The notes: generated from the sequence alone by a model not told the origin. A stretch of DNA of 64,000 bases from Dryococelus australis (GCA_029891345.1 CM056997.1:219666172-219730171); one strand, 5' to 3'; counted from the stretch's first letter, positions 25,164 through 36,721 are shown. Translations and numbers: made by a program.

Positions 25164-27440
25164 CTAGGGTCGGGGACTAGCCTTGGGCTTCTCCATAGCA
25201 GTGCACCTTGTGGTGATGGTGAGGGTGGAGTTTATAGAGTCCACCTTTGCTGGCCACTTGTGCCTCGGCACAGGAGCCAGGGGCTCAACAGCAGAAGTCC
25301 GTTTGCACTTTGGAGCCCGCAGCTGACTGGTGGCGGCAGCCATGAATACCTCGATTTCCAGCAACAACTGGGAAGCATCCTTTTCCTTTGACTGGGTGAC
25401 CTGAAATGATACATACACCAGATACCTGTGTCTGGGAGTTGGTCGAGGCTGGCTGGTTGGGGCGAAGTCCTCCAGCAGCGAGATGACCAGAGGCTGGGCG
25501 TCTTAAGTGGCACTGATGACCAAGGGCAGGTAGCTCTAATTGATGCTAATTGTAGGCATTGCCGAGGCACATTTGGTGGTGGTGATGGTCGATATCGATG
25601 CTGACGGCGTAGCAGTGTGGAGGACATTGTAAAGGAATGCATATGCACCCCCTCAATACAACCACACGGGAGTTGTATGTCTGGCCTCAGGTCGCAAACT
25701 ACACACCTCCCAGGAGGCGTGCAGTCCACCAGCTGCTGGTCATGCTCACACACATAGCAGGTTGGTGGGCCATCAGCCAATGCTCTGTCCCATCGCACTA
25801 TTCCACATATGTGCACTGCTCCTCGCTTTCTGTGACATACTCAATGTCATATCTTACATACCCCTGATCCTTCATTGCACTGATGTAGCTGGACATTGTT
25901 GGAAATGGCAGACTCATGGTTCACTGATGGCAGCAGGTTGGACACACATGTCTTATATAGTTCTTTCTCACATGTGATATAGCAGTACGACCACTACTTC
26001 AGATTTTTGGACACTTGCATCAGATGGAATGCAACAAGAGTACCAACAGCTTTAAACACCAGTACTTGCTGTGATATGCCAGGTCACCTTCAGTGGTAGT
26101 CATACTGGCAATGTCGGCATCCATACTGTCCAATTTCAGTAATTACAATTTTAATATCTTATATACACAGAAAACACTGGCCAACCAAGGCAGAATCCAC
26201 TTACTGTCCTCCATCATGGTAGTTTGTTTATGTCCAGTGCACTCCTCGGACCACCACCAGATCTTGCCACTGTCGTCATCATATAGAGCAAATTCCACTT
26301 ACCTGTTCTTGTACTAATGTTCAGTAATGTCTTAGAATTCTGCACATACTTTGAGAATGTGTATGTTTGTAGACAGCTAACTCTTTGGCCAGAGATGGAC
26401 GATGGTACATCTTTCGTACCAGCTACATGGCCATACCTCACCATTGAACTTATCCCAGACATCCTGATATCACAACATATGATTTTCACAATCACATATC
26501 TGCAATTACTCGTACCTGAGCTCTGGTTTAAATGCTATGTGCTGGCAGCCCACATAGTGGTGCTCGTAAATGTTTGCATCTTCAGGATAGAATAACACAG
26601 TCATGTTTAATGAAGCTCATGGCACTGTGTGTCTCCTAAATGCTGCACTGCCAATGACTGCAGGTGCAACGTAACCCTCAATTTTTCTTATACTTACTTT
26701 GCAGGCAAGAACACCTCGCCATCAATGTAACTATGCCACAATTCATGCGGTTATATGCTGTTCGCCCATCCAATTCTCAGTTCAGCAACTAATTACACCT
26801 CTGGCAGGATGGTACAACTCATATGTAATTGTCCACATTCACCATAACTGATGTACCTTCTCATCATTTGCACTTTCCATCAGGGTGGCTGTGGTAGATG
26901 GCCACTCGGAGTCTGGATAGTAGACTGCAAATGCTGCAATACTGCATAGTGTCGGATAGAGGGCTAGGCATTCCCCTTAATTTTGTCTCACACATTGCGA
27001 GAGCGCAGTAAAATATTCTACTTGCTCTGGCTGTCCAAGAGGTTTGAAGTGAACATGTTGATAGCCGATTGTGATGACTTCGTACTTTTGTGTGTGTAGT
27101 AGGTTGAAAGCAGTACATATGGAGAGAAAGTCACCCGTGCTGTGCTACGGCAATTTAAGAAAACTCAAGAACATACATTGTCTTCCCATTTCCTATGGGC
27201 TTAATCCTGGCTTAAACTGCATGCACTATAGCCTCCTTCAACATATAAATGGAGGTGTTAGTGATCAGCTGCATGTACTAAGACAGCAGCCATACCAGGA
27301 ACGAGCAATCCAGCAGGCATGTAACACATTCCCCATACATTGTCTTGGCCTGCCGGAAATCCTCTTCCATATAGCACTTACTATTTGTGAGGTCAGTCAG
27401 AGCTTTGTACTAAGCATTAATATTCAATTTCATGAGTAAC
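25164..27440 (-). pseudogene. Unidentified Polinton left-arm gene(s), copy B
   Basis: Colinear counterpart of 6.99-9.45 kb in copy A. The rightmost part has DFRQAKTMYGECVTCLL near 27.3 kb. The middle has the KWNLLYMMTTVARSGG region near 26.25 kb. The leftmost part contains a CYVC...CVVC cysteine cluster near 25.72 kb, then a Ser/Thr/Pro-rich segment and a Lys/Arg-containing segment (25164-25418). Frames are broken by several stops. The proteins are unidentified; similarity between the copies is the main evidence that they were genes. Confidence 0.5.
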
Positions 27441-27589
27441 CTGTTTATTCTTAGTGTGTGTGGTACAGTGGATGGCCCTAATCACTGTACTGGTATTTAT
27501 ATGTTTTCTCACCACCACTGTGGCTCTCCAAAGCCTTAGTAGTGTGTACAATGGCGCTGCAAGTCCTTCGAAGCCTTGCCTTGTAATTA

Positions 27590-27840
27590 CAGGTAGTCAT
27601 GCTCTGTCTCCTGCCCAATGATTTTGGGCAGTCATACTCTGTCTTCAGGAACAACCTATGCACTTGTGTATCGGACCTTCAATTCATGCACTTAGAGGTG
27701 GTCATACTCGTCTGTGCACTTGTGTACTGAGCCTGCAGTCAAACTCTGTCTCCGGACTTTCATGTCAGTACTTACAAGCAGTCATACTCTTGTAACAAGC
27801 CTGTAATTCCAGGTAGACACACTCGGTCCGACATGCACTT
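27590..27840. repeat. Irregular repeats of a GCAGTCATACTCTGTCT-type unit
   Basis: About six variants of GGTAGTCATGCTCTGTCT occur at uneven spacing of roughly 40-60 bp in copy B, between left arm and capsid. Copy A does not obviously carry it, so it probably expanded after the two copies diverged. Confidence 0.55.
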
Positions 27841-28384
27841 GCATCTTTATTGCTTGTAATTACATCAAGTCCGCACAACAGGAGTCCAGGGCCCAAGACC
27901 ATAGTAGAAGCACATTCATGGATGGACACGACCTGCCTAGCCTGCACTCGACACACACCTGGTCCATCTTGTATCAAGAATTAAATGTGCATAACAAGGA
28001 CAGTTATATTCTGTCTGTACATCACATACATCCATGCAACAATGGATACTCAGCCATTGCTACTATTCCGGGCCAGTATCAAAAAGGAAGCCATCCTCCT
28101 CCTTATCTAGCATAGAGGTGAGTATATTATGTATTTTATCAAATGCAACAAAACCATCATGTCAATTAAGATCATTGTAGTGTTTCTCCAGCCACATATT
28201 TGTCGCCATACTTTTATTGTCGAACATGTGCCATGAGAAGTGTGGCAGAAACGTACATCTAACTATTCTACCATCTGTATATGCTTTGCAGATACATTTA
28301 ATTATGTAATCGCACTGTGACATACAGCCCTGGACATTCACAATGATTATGATGTTCGAGTGGTGAATGGACTATAGGTACCTA

Positions 28385-29520
28385 TTATGCCAGTAATTGA
28401 ACTATATTATCACGTTCATTGTGCGTGACAAGCCAATTGTGAGTTATTAAGGTATAAACCTGAGTGTTGGGCGCGAAATTGTCCACCATGGCTATTTCAT
28501 ATATACAGTCAAAAACGCTGGTCTGTATTCTGCCATCCTGCTTACTAATGACGAAAACGAGCTGAGGGACTGTGTTCATGAATTTGACTGGTGCTATCAT
28601 TGGAAACTAATTTTGACTGTTATATGCCCTCTGAAGATTGATGCAGATATGGTATGGTACCATATACATACCTCTTGCAAAATCAATTTTTAGGTTGCCA
28701 TATGGGTATCACTCAGAAATGAAACATACTTTCACATCCCTTATATTTGCATGTTCGAATTTCGAATTATCTAAACTGATGATGTTCTGTTTGCCCATCT
28801 GAAATGCTATGATTATATATTGTGTCTTATCATTTGTAAAGCTGGTTGTGGGATGCGCGGATAAGTTTTTTGAACCCCAAGATTGAAATTTAATTTCGAC
28901 ATTTCTACCTTTCTCTGCATATTTAAAAAATTTCACTCATTCAGACAATTTCACCTGAACATATGGTAATAGCCATCCAGTAGTTTGGATCGCCAGCATT
29001 GTGATTTCTGGTGCTGCTGCAGTATCCAGTGAGGCATTAGCTTGCATATTGGCCATGACGAAAATTAGCTCCTGCTTGTTATTAATAATTATGGGCTTGT
29101 AGTCCTCAGGTCCTTATAGGCCCTGTTAATTCCCCAACCAGTTATCTTTGCCATGGGAAGTTGGTTACACATAAGCAAGAGGTAAATTTTAATAGTTGTG
29201 ATTCCCCTCATCCCAAGTCCCATCAATTTTGCTCCTATTAAGCTCATATGAATTTCAGCTTATCATGTGTAATATTCTGTTTCTAATGATTCTGGTGGCC
29301 ATTGGCACTGTGTTCCCCACCTTTGTAACCGTACATCGAAACCTCAAATAGGAATTGCATGGTATGGTGTAGACATCTTGGTTCTGGACCAGGATCCATA
29401 TCTTCGATGAGAGCATGTGAAGACCTGGCAGATATGGCACATACATTTGTATTTCCACCTTGGTAATCGGGTCTTCGAACCTGGCCGGCTTTGTCATGTT
29501 TAGAATTCCTATATCCACAT
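28385..29520 (-). pseudogene. Polinton copy B major capsid protein (double jelly-roll hexon), degenerate
   Basis: Better preserved N-terminus than copy A. It begins MDIGILN and continues FEDPITKVEIQMYVPY, then LVQNQDVYTIPCNSYLRF, all landmark blocks of Polinton/adinto hexons (29255-29518). A stop follows. The middle part (28709-28936) has THAT family's TQYIIIAFQMGKQN and NSKFEHANIRDVKV. The C-terminal part (28385-28600) has FVISKQDGRIQTS...NFAPNTQVYTLI. The protein is the shell subunit of a virion. At least four interruptions make it non-functional. It lies directly left of the penton remnant. Confidence 0.88.
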
Positions 29521-29569
29521 TTTGTGACTCACATTAGCAGATGTTAGCATGCTGGACACTTGCCTTGTA

Positions 29570-30330
29570 CTAACTTCCGGTTTGGCACAGTAAGCTGCTT
29601 TTATTATTTTCGACTGCTTTAAGTTCAGTCCTATATTTGTGCAGATGAAGGTGTATGGTAAATTCCTCACTGCATAAATAAATCAAATGACTTTCTTGGT
29701 CAACAATAGAGACCTGCATTTCCTGTGCTCTCTCAATTATGACTGGCATGTAAATGGGAGTCTTTGGAAATTCATCTAGTTTAAACAGCGATGGCTCTGA
29801 TGTGGAGAATTCATGCAGTGTTTGGCTAGGTGGATCATTGAGGTAAGAGCCGGTCATCAAATTACAGTTTATCCTCATCATGTTCACCGAGAATATGTTT
29901 GCCAGCAGAAAAGATTTGTGGAGTTTATTTGCTTTGTACTTTTATGTTTAGGATACCCAACATAACTTCGAGCATGTTGTTTCGCATGAAATCTGACTAG
30001 TGCAGGATATTTCACTGTGTAGGGTATTGGCATTCCCTTGCAGCAGTAATGTCACATCCAGTCACAGTTCACACTTTTGGTACTAGCCTACATATTCAAT
30101 CTTGTATGCACCTGTGGGTTATGCACTTCACCTTTCTCATTATTCTCCTTGATGTACTACAACATGCAATTCCTTTCATAAATATTTGGTATGGTGAATA
30201 ACATTTGGAAATCAACCAGTGCAATTTTCCACACTGTCTGTAATTTCAATGGCAGTAAATGCACGGAACACAAACTATTGCCCAGCATGATCACATTTAT
30301 AGACATGACTGATGCTTCCATGTAGTGCAT
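29570..30330 (-). pseudogene. Polinton copy B minor capsid (penton-like) protein, degenerate
   Basis: The C-terminal third is a clean 105-residue frame (29570-29887) with MRINCNLMTGSYLNDPPSQT, LHEF and KTPIYMPVIIERAQEMQVSI followed by VDQ, the hallmark end of this family. Upstream, in broken frames, are an ANTLHSEISC segment near 30.04 kb and a FPNVIHH segment near 30.2 kb, the counterparts of the family's IPNV and NTLKxEI blocks. The gene sits between capsid and protease, as in copy A. Confidence 0.8.
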
Positions 30331-30339
30331 CCTTATTAG

Positions 30340-30690
30340 CTATGTAAAAATAATCACAGACATAGGCATCGCAGTTCAATTCCTGAGGCTGTTGTTCAGT
30401 CTCTTAGTTATAATATATTCTTGAACCCCCCAGGTGTGGTTTCAGAACAGGTGTAACCCTTAAATTACCCAAGTTATTATAGTAATCGACCCTATTTCCA
30501 CGCTTCTTATATGCTGTCCAATGCATATGTCGCATTTGGCTGGTATCGAGGTTGATTTTTCCACTCTCCACTCGCCATGGGCAGTGCAGGAGGTGGTTAT
30601 GCATAAATACACTCCTGAATTAGGATATTATCAGTTTCTCAGCGAACTCAAGTATACCAAATTATGTCAGTGGGGTATTGGTCAGTGCCC
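30340..30690 (-). pseudogene. Polinton copy B maturation protease (adenain-like), degenerate
   Basis: Counterpart of 12.05-12.46 kb. The central frame (30404-30604) reads MHNHLLHCPWRVESGKINLD, then HMHWTAYKK with the catalytic His, then DYYNNLGNLR, where the family has FDSFGNLxPP, so the catalytic Asp is Asn. Past a stop, NCDAYVC places the catalytic Cys region near 30.37 kb. Upstream, a broken frame holds TNTPLT and EFAEKLIIS, the N-terminal block that is well preserved in copy A. Adenain-type proteases use a His-Asp/Glu-Cys triad, so this copy would be inactive even without the stops. Confidence 0.78.
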
Positions 30691-30719
30691 TAACACCGCC
30701 TCTTTCTTCCAACATACTT

Positions 30720-31070
30720 TCTTCTTCTCACTGTCCTTCACTTCTTCCCATCTTCCCTCCTGCCAATACGGATGCAAGTGCAAGCATTGCCCATTTTTGC
30801 ACCTCTGGTGAGAGATTACATGTTCTGATTATGCTGGATAGCTTCTGAGAGCCATTGATTTTCTCCTTTTGCCAAATTGATCCCTCTTGCGATCCCACTA
30901 GCCCCGACAATCAAGCTTTCCAAATTGTCAGATTGCTGGTAGGAGGGAAGGCAACTACCCTCCATGTTTACCCTTGCGGTAAGGTTTCCTCCTGGCTTTG
31001 TTTTTCCTCCCAAACTGTAAACTCATTCCTTGCTCATTTTTCACTCACATTATCTTGGAAACATCCCAGG
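30720..31070 (-). pseudogene. Polinton copy B pVI-like protein, C-terminal part only
   Basis: A minus-strand frame (30816-31013) contains LIVGASGIARGINLAKGEN followed by AIQHNQN, the hydrophobic and amphipathic C-terminal segment of the PLA2-like/pVI-like virion protein. Sequence just upstream (ARNEFTVWEEKQSQEE) matches the equivalent part of copy A. The PLA2 domain that should follow to the right is absent: similarity to copy A ends near 31.07 kb. That marks the truncation point of copy B. Confidence 0.65.
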
Positions 31071-31094
31071 TAGGAGTACCTGGGAACACCCCGG

Positions 31095-31650
31095 CATTGG
31101 AATGCAAGAGCATGATGTGCTGTGGTGGTTCAATCCCACATCCTGAAAATTAAGTCATGTACCACATTGATGGGTTATTGTCAGAATCTGCCTAGAATGC
31201 CAGAGCATGATTGAGAATCCAGTATGGCTGGCATCAGGTAGGGGATCCATCGGTGATGTAACACTGAACAAACACCCTGGCGGAGGTTTTACAGTTCGGA
31301 TTTGTTTAATATAATAGACAGGGCACACATTCGCCCTGGGAGCATGCAAGGAAAACCCCCAGCATTGCAGCAGGAATCCTCTAGTGCATTCGTCACTCGG
31401 AATGACAGAGCGTCATGTTCGCACTTTCGCTGGGATGACAAAAAGGGCGGGGGCATTCGGAGGGGACCCTGACATCGGGCAGCACTCGGAGGGGACCACG
31501 GCATTTGGAAGTACTTCCAGGAACAAAGAGAGCTGGCAACAAGGTGGAATGCGAGAACATATGCTCGCACTTTCACTAGAATGAAAATCGCATGTGCGAA
31601 CACTCGGTGAACATCCTCAAGGTGGAATGCTAGAGCAGGAAGTTCAGATC
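31095..31650. repeat. Interspersed GGAATGCNAGAGCA words
   Basis: Variants of GGAATGCAAGAGCAT occur near 31098, 31195, 31400, 31547 and 31623, two of them followed by a TCGCACTTTC word. The spacing is uneven. The tract begins at the breakpoint of copy B. No gene is seen. Confidence 0.45.
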
Positions 31651-32830
31651 CAAGATGACACCAGGAGCATGAGGGAAAATGGGAATGTTTTCGGGGTAAA
31701 ATGGGAAAACCCGGAATTTTTCCCTGCAAGAAGATCCAAGTTGGCTGTTGCATAGTCCTGGCACTCCAGCCCCAAGCCCCTGTCCCAGGACGAAGTATTA
31801 CCAACTACTTATGTTATTATCCGAATGCTATGGACCAAACGCCGACATTGTTTCTTTGTATACAAACTTCTTTTGATTGGTATGTTACATGAGGTGGTAA
31901 CATGGGCTAGTGTATCATGTCCTATCTCGGGTAGAATTGAGGTTAATGGTTAGTACTTCGGAGAATCACTGCACTTCAGAATGACATTAAACGTCTGAAA
32001 GAGGACTGTATATTTTCTCAGATGCAGCTTCGTAACTGCACAATATATTTATTGGTTTATTAATTTTTTCCGTCGGGACAACAGTTACATACTGAATGCT
32101 ACAGTGTAGAACAGAAAACCTTATGGCCTAATATCGGTAAATATTTGCTATAAAATAATGTTAATTTGTAATAATACGAAAGCCCATAATGAAAACATCT
32201 ATTAACAGCAAACCTATATTTATGTTACTTTTTGTTTAAGGTTAAAGCTACATTGTGTTGCTGGAAACGAAATCGCCTTAATGAAATGGTTTTTATTATC
32301 CGCGCAGATTTTTTTTTTTTTTGAGTATCGGTTGTTGTTTGGCAGTTAACAACCAGGCACTAACTGGTGAAAAACTTTCCAATACAATGCCGGCCACTGA
32401 CGCTATTTTGTTCGGGTGTGCGACTGGATTTCATGGTTTTCTTTAGCAACTATTTCTCCTCTGCATTCGTTACTACTCTGTGGTAGAGTACAGTCAGTTG
32501 CCAAATAAATCCGTGGAATTTTTTTAATCTGTACTGTTGGTGCTTCGTCTGCTGAAGTATTAATTTGCGTGGTGCAGTTAACTTTGTCTATGTGAAAATC
32601 GTCCATTCACGGCTACTTCCAAATTTCTGGAAGCCCTGCTAAAATTATACTTCCAATATATTCCTCCGCCTCGTGAAATTAAAGTTTGAACGAGTTTAGA
32701 AAGTTAAACCAAAGGGATAGCCTACTTCATTCTTGTGCATGCAGTGCAATAATATTTTGAATTAGAACTATTTCTTACTGGATGTTATAAACCAGTCTAT
32801 TTTATCTCCATTTTTGTTTACATTGAATAT
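31650..32830. other. No recognised gene
   Basis: Short open frames on both strands lack recognisable motifs. A 13-T run lies near 32310. Confidence 0.45.
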
Positions 32831-32832
32831 AA

Positions 32833-33019
32833 ATTGTAATTATTATAATTTATATTTGAATATAAGTTATACGTGTCATATTTAAGAAAAAAAGGAATAT
32901 GGCCATACACTGGGTGAATTTTCAAATTGTAATTATTATAATTTATATATATAAATAAGTAATACATTTCATATTTAAGAAAAAAAGCAATATGGCCATA
33001 CGCTGGGTGAATTTTCAAA
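32833..33019. repeat. Two-copy tandem repeat, 93-bp period
   Basis: The block ATTGTAATTATTATAATTTA...GGCCATACACTGGGTGAATT at 32833-32925 is repeated at 32926-33019 with about a dozen differences. The minus strand stays open across both copies (KIHPVYGH/KIHPAYGH), which is a by-product of the repeat. Confidence 0.85.
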
Positions 33020-34310
33020 GATTTAATAAGAAAAAGGGCGAAGGAAAAAAAAAAAAACATTTAGCGTGCACTTTCGGAATCATGGCCGCCATGGGATGTG
33101 GAGCGAAAGGGAAAAGAGTTTTTATCATGCAGATGGGGGACATTTTGGAATAGTTTTTGCCACGACCTATATATATGTAAGATATGTGTATATATAGTTA
33201 GTAAAACCTTAATGTTAGTTCTGGACCAGGAAGTGATTTATCGCAACAGTTTGATTGAAAGGGTTAACTGTTTAACCGCTCCTGGATTAAATACAGTTAA
33301 AAGGCTAATTACTGGTAAATGGTTATTTACAGGTAAAGGGTTAATTTGAGGTGAAACGTTAATTCTTAAATCAAAAGTGTTATTTGTAATTGGTGTCCAA
33401 AGGGTTGATTGTAATTGATGTTCAGATGGTTTGAAGGTTCCTCTTCGATGTCTGCCGAAATAAAATATTGTTTTCATTTCACTCTTGTATGCCAAGTAGT
33501 GAAGTCATAATATGCTATATTATGTATTTTTTTGTCTGCTGCTTCTCACTTGATAGGGCAGCACCTGTAACATATAACGAATACTGTTATGTTTATTTTA
33601 GCAATTTGTTCAGATCACTCATTTTACTGCTGTATTAAGTCTGTACACTGTATTTTGTTGTCTTTTCTTAATGTTACTCTACACTTTGTGTTGATTCTGA
33701 ACCATACTGGATAATATAGATCATGTTCATTTGCCATAAACAGCGCAAAATAAAATAAAAACTGTCAGTATCGTAACACATTATTCTATAAACAACTTTA
33801 TTTTGTGTGTCGATGATTGTGTCTGTCATCTGCAAAGATTGGTGGCAGCACAAATGTCGTAATAATTTAAAATATTTGTATCAAACATTTAATTTTCCTT
33901 GCTGTAATGTGTTACGCTTGTTTGATACTTTTATTGTAATTCATTTAATGCCAAACCTTTTATTTGTTTTGTCATTACGTTTATTATGTTTAAATCAAAT
34001 GTGTAATTTTCTATTGTATTTAACTCTGCAATATGGCTTTTCGATAATTATCGACTGGTCATGTTGCGAGTTTGGAACATTGTACAGTCACTGCCGTGCG
34101 TGAAGGAATGTACTGACCCTGTCTTCTACGATTATTACTTCCACACGATGTAGTTGGTTTTAAATATTTACTACCTGACTTTCAGCTTTTTTATGGCGTA
34201 AGAGCCATACTTCACTGCCTAGGTGAGTGATTTGTACTTACCTTTTGGTAAGTGGTCGCGGTAATTGTTTGTTGCATTATCGCTGCTCATTTATTGCGTT
34301 TCCCTTGTAA
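33020..34310. other. No recognised gene
   Basis: Contains short irregular repeats of GGTTAA-type words at 33.25-33.45 kb. An ATG in good vertebrate-style context (GCCGCCATGG, 33.09 kb) opens only a 23-codon frame. Nothing further can be supported. Confidence 0.45.
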
Positions 34311-35334
34311 TTTAGTTCAGTGTGGTTCCCCGGCTACGCGACTTAGCCATCTTGGTGATGTGATCTCAGGCTCCTGCTATTCAAGTGATGGGACAGCGGC
34401 CCATGCTATGATTTAGTTCAGTGTGGTTCCCCAGCTACGCGACCTAGCCATCTTGGTGATGTGATCCCAAGCTCCTGCTATTCAAGTGATGGGACAGCGG
34501 CCCATGCTATGATTTAGTTCAGTGTGGTTCCCCGGCTACGCGACCTAGCCATCTTGGTGATGTGATCCCAGGCTCCTGCTATTCAAGTGATGGGACAGCG
34601 GCCCATGCTATGATTTAGTTCAGTGTGGTTCCCCGGGTACGCGACCTAGCCATCTTGGTGATGTGATCTCAGGCTCCTGCTATTCAAGTGATGGGACAGC
34701 GGCCCATGCTATGATTTAGTTCAGTGTGGTTCCCCGGCTACGCGACCTAGCCATCTTGGTGGTGATGTGATCCCAGGCTCCTGCTATTCAAGTGATGGGA
34801 CAGCGGCCCATGCTATGATTTAGTTCAGTGTGGTTCCCCGGCTACGCGACCTAGCCATCTTGGTGATGTGATCTCAGGCTCCTGCTATTCAAGTGATGGG
34901 ACAGCGGCCCATGCTATGATTTAGTTCAGTGTGGTTCCCCGGCTACGCGACCTAGCCATCTTGGTGGTGATGTGATCCCAGGCTCCTGCTATTCAAGTGA
35001 TGGGACAGCGGCCCATGCTATGATTTAGTTCAGTGTGGTTCCCCGGCTACGCGACCTAGCCATCTTGGTGATGTGATCTCAGGCTCCTGCTATTCAAGTG
35101 ATGGGACAGCGGCCCATGCTATGATTTAGTTCAGTGTGGTTCCCCGGCTACGCGACCTAGCCATCTTGGTGGTGATGTGATCCCAGGCTCCTGCTATTCA
35201 AGTGATGGGACAGCGGCCCATGCTATGATTTAGTTCAGTGTGGTTCCCCGGCTACGCGACCTAGCCATCTTGGTGATGTGATCCCAGGCTCCTGCTATTC
35301 AAGTGATGGGACAGCGGCCCATGCTATGATTTAG
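34311..35334. repeat. Satellite array: 10 monomers of 101 or 104 bp, dimeric higher-order pattern
   Basis: Monomers start at 34311, 34412, 34513, 34614, 34715, 34819, 34920, 35024, 35125 and 35229 and end near 35330. Lengths are 101, 101, 101, 101, 104, 101, 104, 101, 104 and 101. The 104-bp form has an extra GGT (CTTGGTGGTGATG) and reads GATCCCAGG; the partner 101-bp form in monomers 6 and 8 reads GATCTCAGG. Monomers are otherwise nearly identical, so the array is young or homogenised. It is GC-richer than its flanks. Confidence 0.97.
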
Positions 35335-36105
35335 GCAACAGTGGTGTGTCGACTCCTCGGCCACCGCCTTTTCATCACATTGTCAGAAATATGTCATTAT
35401 TGCATGTGATTATTAGATTACTGCATGACACCACGGCAGTGGCTGCCTTCAATTTGCTGTACGATATTTTATTCTGGAATCAAATATCCTTGAAAACAAC
35501 ATGTTAAAAACATAATACTTACCTTGTTATATGCCTTGGCATGAAATGGCGTGGACAACCGTAAGAATTTTCTATTTACAAGTTTTAAGTTTCTTGGTAC
35601 CAAAATTAAATAAAAAAGAATGCAAAGAAGCTGTAGCTAATATGGCAAACTCCGGGTGCACCCTAAGTTGTTAAAAAAAGGGGGGTCTGTTAACCGTAAC
35701 TAGTTTGAAGCAACTGTATTACTCATAACACCGATTATCGTTTCGTTTAAATATTTTATATTTTTTATTTATTTTCATTGTGTGTGTGGTATGAAAAAAG
35801 AGGGCGAAATAAAAATCCAAAAAAGATAACAATTTTTTTATTTGTTAAAAAAAGAACCTAACTAATACCTACTACCTTTTTTGTAAGTGCACATTCATGT
35901 TTTAACTTATTTATTGACGAGAGCTCTAGTTTGTTGTTGTTTTTGATGGGTTTTAAAAGAAACCCACAATGTGGTGTTCCGACTGGAAACATGGAAAGAT
36001 CATAAAGTAACTGGCTTTGCAAAAACGTGTATTGCTTGAAAATCAATAAGGAAAATTATATTAGGAGAGATCATATCGTAGCATGGCTCAAATCCTACAC
36101 ACATG
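35335..36105. other. No recognised gene
   Basis: AT-rich flank of the satellite array with several A and T homopolymer runs. No coding support. Confidence 0.5.
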
Positions 36106-36108
36106 GAA

Positions 36109-36436
36109 AATACGGGCCAGAATCAGGCCGGTAAAATCTAGACGACAAAGTCCGGCCAGCCGATACCGGCCCTATGTCTTATGCTGGAAGCGGCCAGGTG
36201 GAAATATGGATTGGCGGCTGACTGTTTTCTGACAGTTTCAAATATACACTGTGCCACTACCGGCAAGATAGAAAATATATTCCGGCCCAACATACACGAA
36301 ATGTACGTGCCAGAATCGGGTCGGTAAAAGCGAGCCCTACAAATTCCGACCAGCTGATATCAGCCTACTGTCTTATGCTGGAAGCAACCCGATGGAAAAT
36401 GGACTTCTGTCTAACTGTTGGCCGACAGTGTCGGGC
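36109..36436. repeat. Diverged direct repeat, ~193-bp spacing, CCGGCC-rich
   Basis: CCAGAATCAGGCCGGTAAAA near 36117 recurs as CCAGAATCGGGTCGGTAAAA near 36310, and both are followed by a TCTTATGCTGGAAGC block and a GACAGT word. The second copy runs into the 33-bp minisatellite. Confidence 0.65.
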
Positions 36437-36630
36437 CTGCGATGGCTGGATGTCGTTATGTTGCCGGGCCTGCGATGGCTGGATGTCATTACAATGCCGT
36501 GCCTGCGATGGCTCAATGTCGTTATGTTGCCGGGCCTGCGACAGCTGGATGTCGTTACAATGCCGGGCCTGCGACGGATAGATGTCGTTATGATTCCGGG
36601 CCTGCAGCGGCATGATGTCCATGATGTCCA
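36433..36630. repeat. 33-bp minisatellite, six copies, alternating as 66-bp dimers
   Basis: Units start at 36433, 36466, 36499, 36532, 36565 and 36598 (GGGCCTGCGATGGCTGGATG type). Linkers alternate between TTATGTTGCC and TTACAATGCC, giving a 66-bp dimer. The 33-bp period is divisible by three, so several frames on both strands stay open and translate to 11-residue repeats. I treat these as artefacts, not a protein. Confidence 0.9.
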
Positions 36631-36721
36631 GACTTTTCGAATAAAAAGTTTAGTAACAGTTGTTTCCTCTTTAAATATATTTATTTCATATACTTCTCAA
36701 CACATTATATGATATGAAAAT

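Noticed and set aside
25232..25816. The longest minus-strand frame here (194 codons) as an intact gene
   Set aside because: Most of it is low-complexity Ser/Pro/Leu, and an overlapping frame has a more protein-like composition. Only the cysteine-rich start has a counterpart in copy A, so I treat it as part of a decayed left arm.
33085..33160. A Kozak-like ATG (GCCGCCATGG) as the start of a host gene
   Set aside because: Only 23 codons follow before a stop, and no convincing donor site or downstream exon was found.
34311..35334. CRISPR-like array
   Set aside because: Monomers are directly adjacent with no unique spacers, and the context is eukaryotic; it is a satellite.
36365..36712. Overlapping open frames on both strands with 11-residue repeats resembling leucine-rich repeats
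   Set aside because: They are produced by the 33-bp minisatellite; every frame without a stop in the unit stays open.
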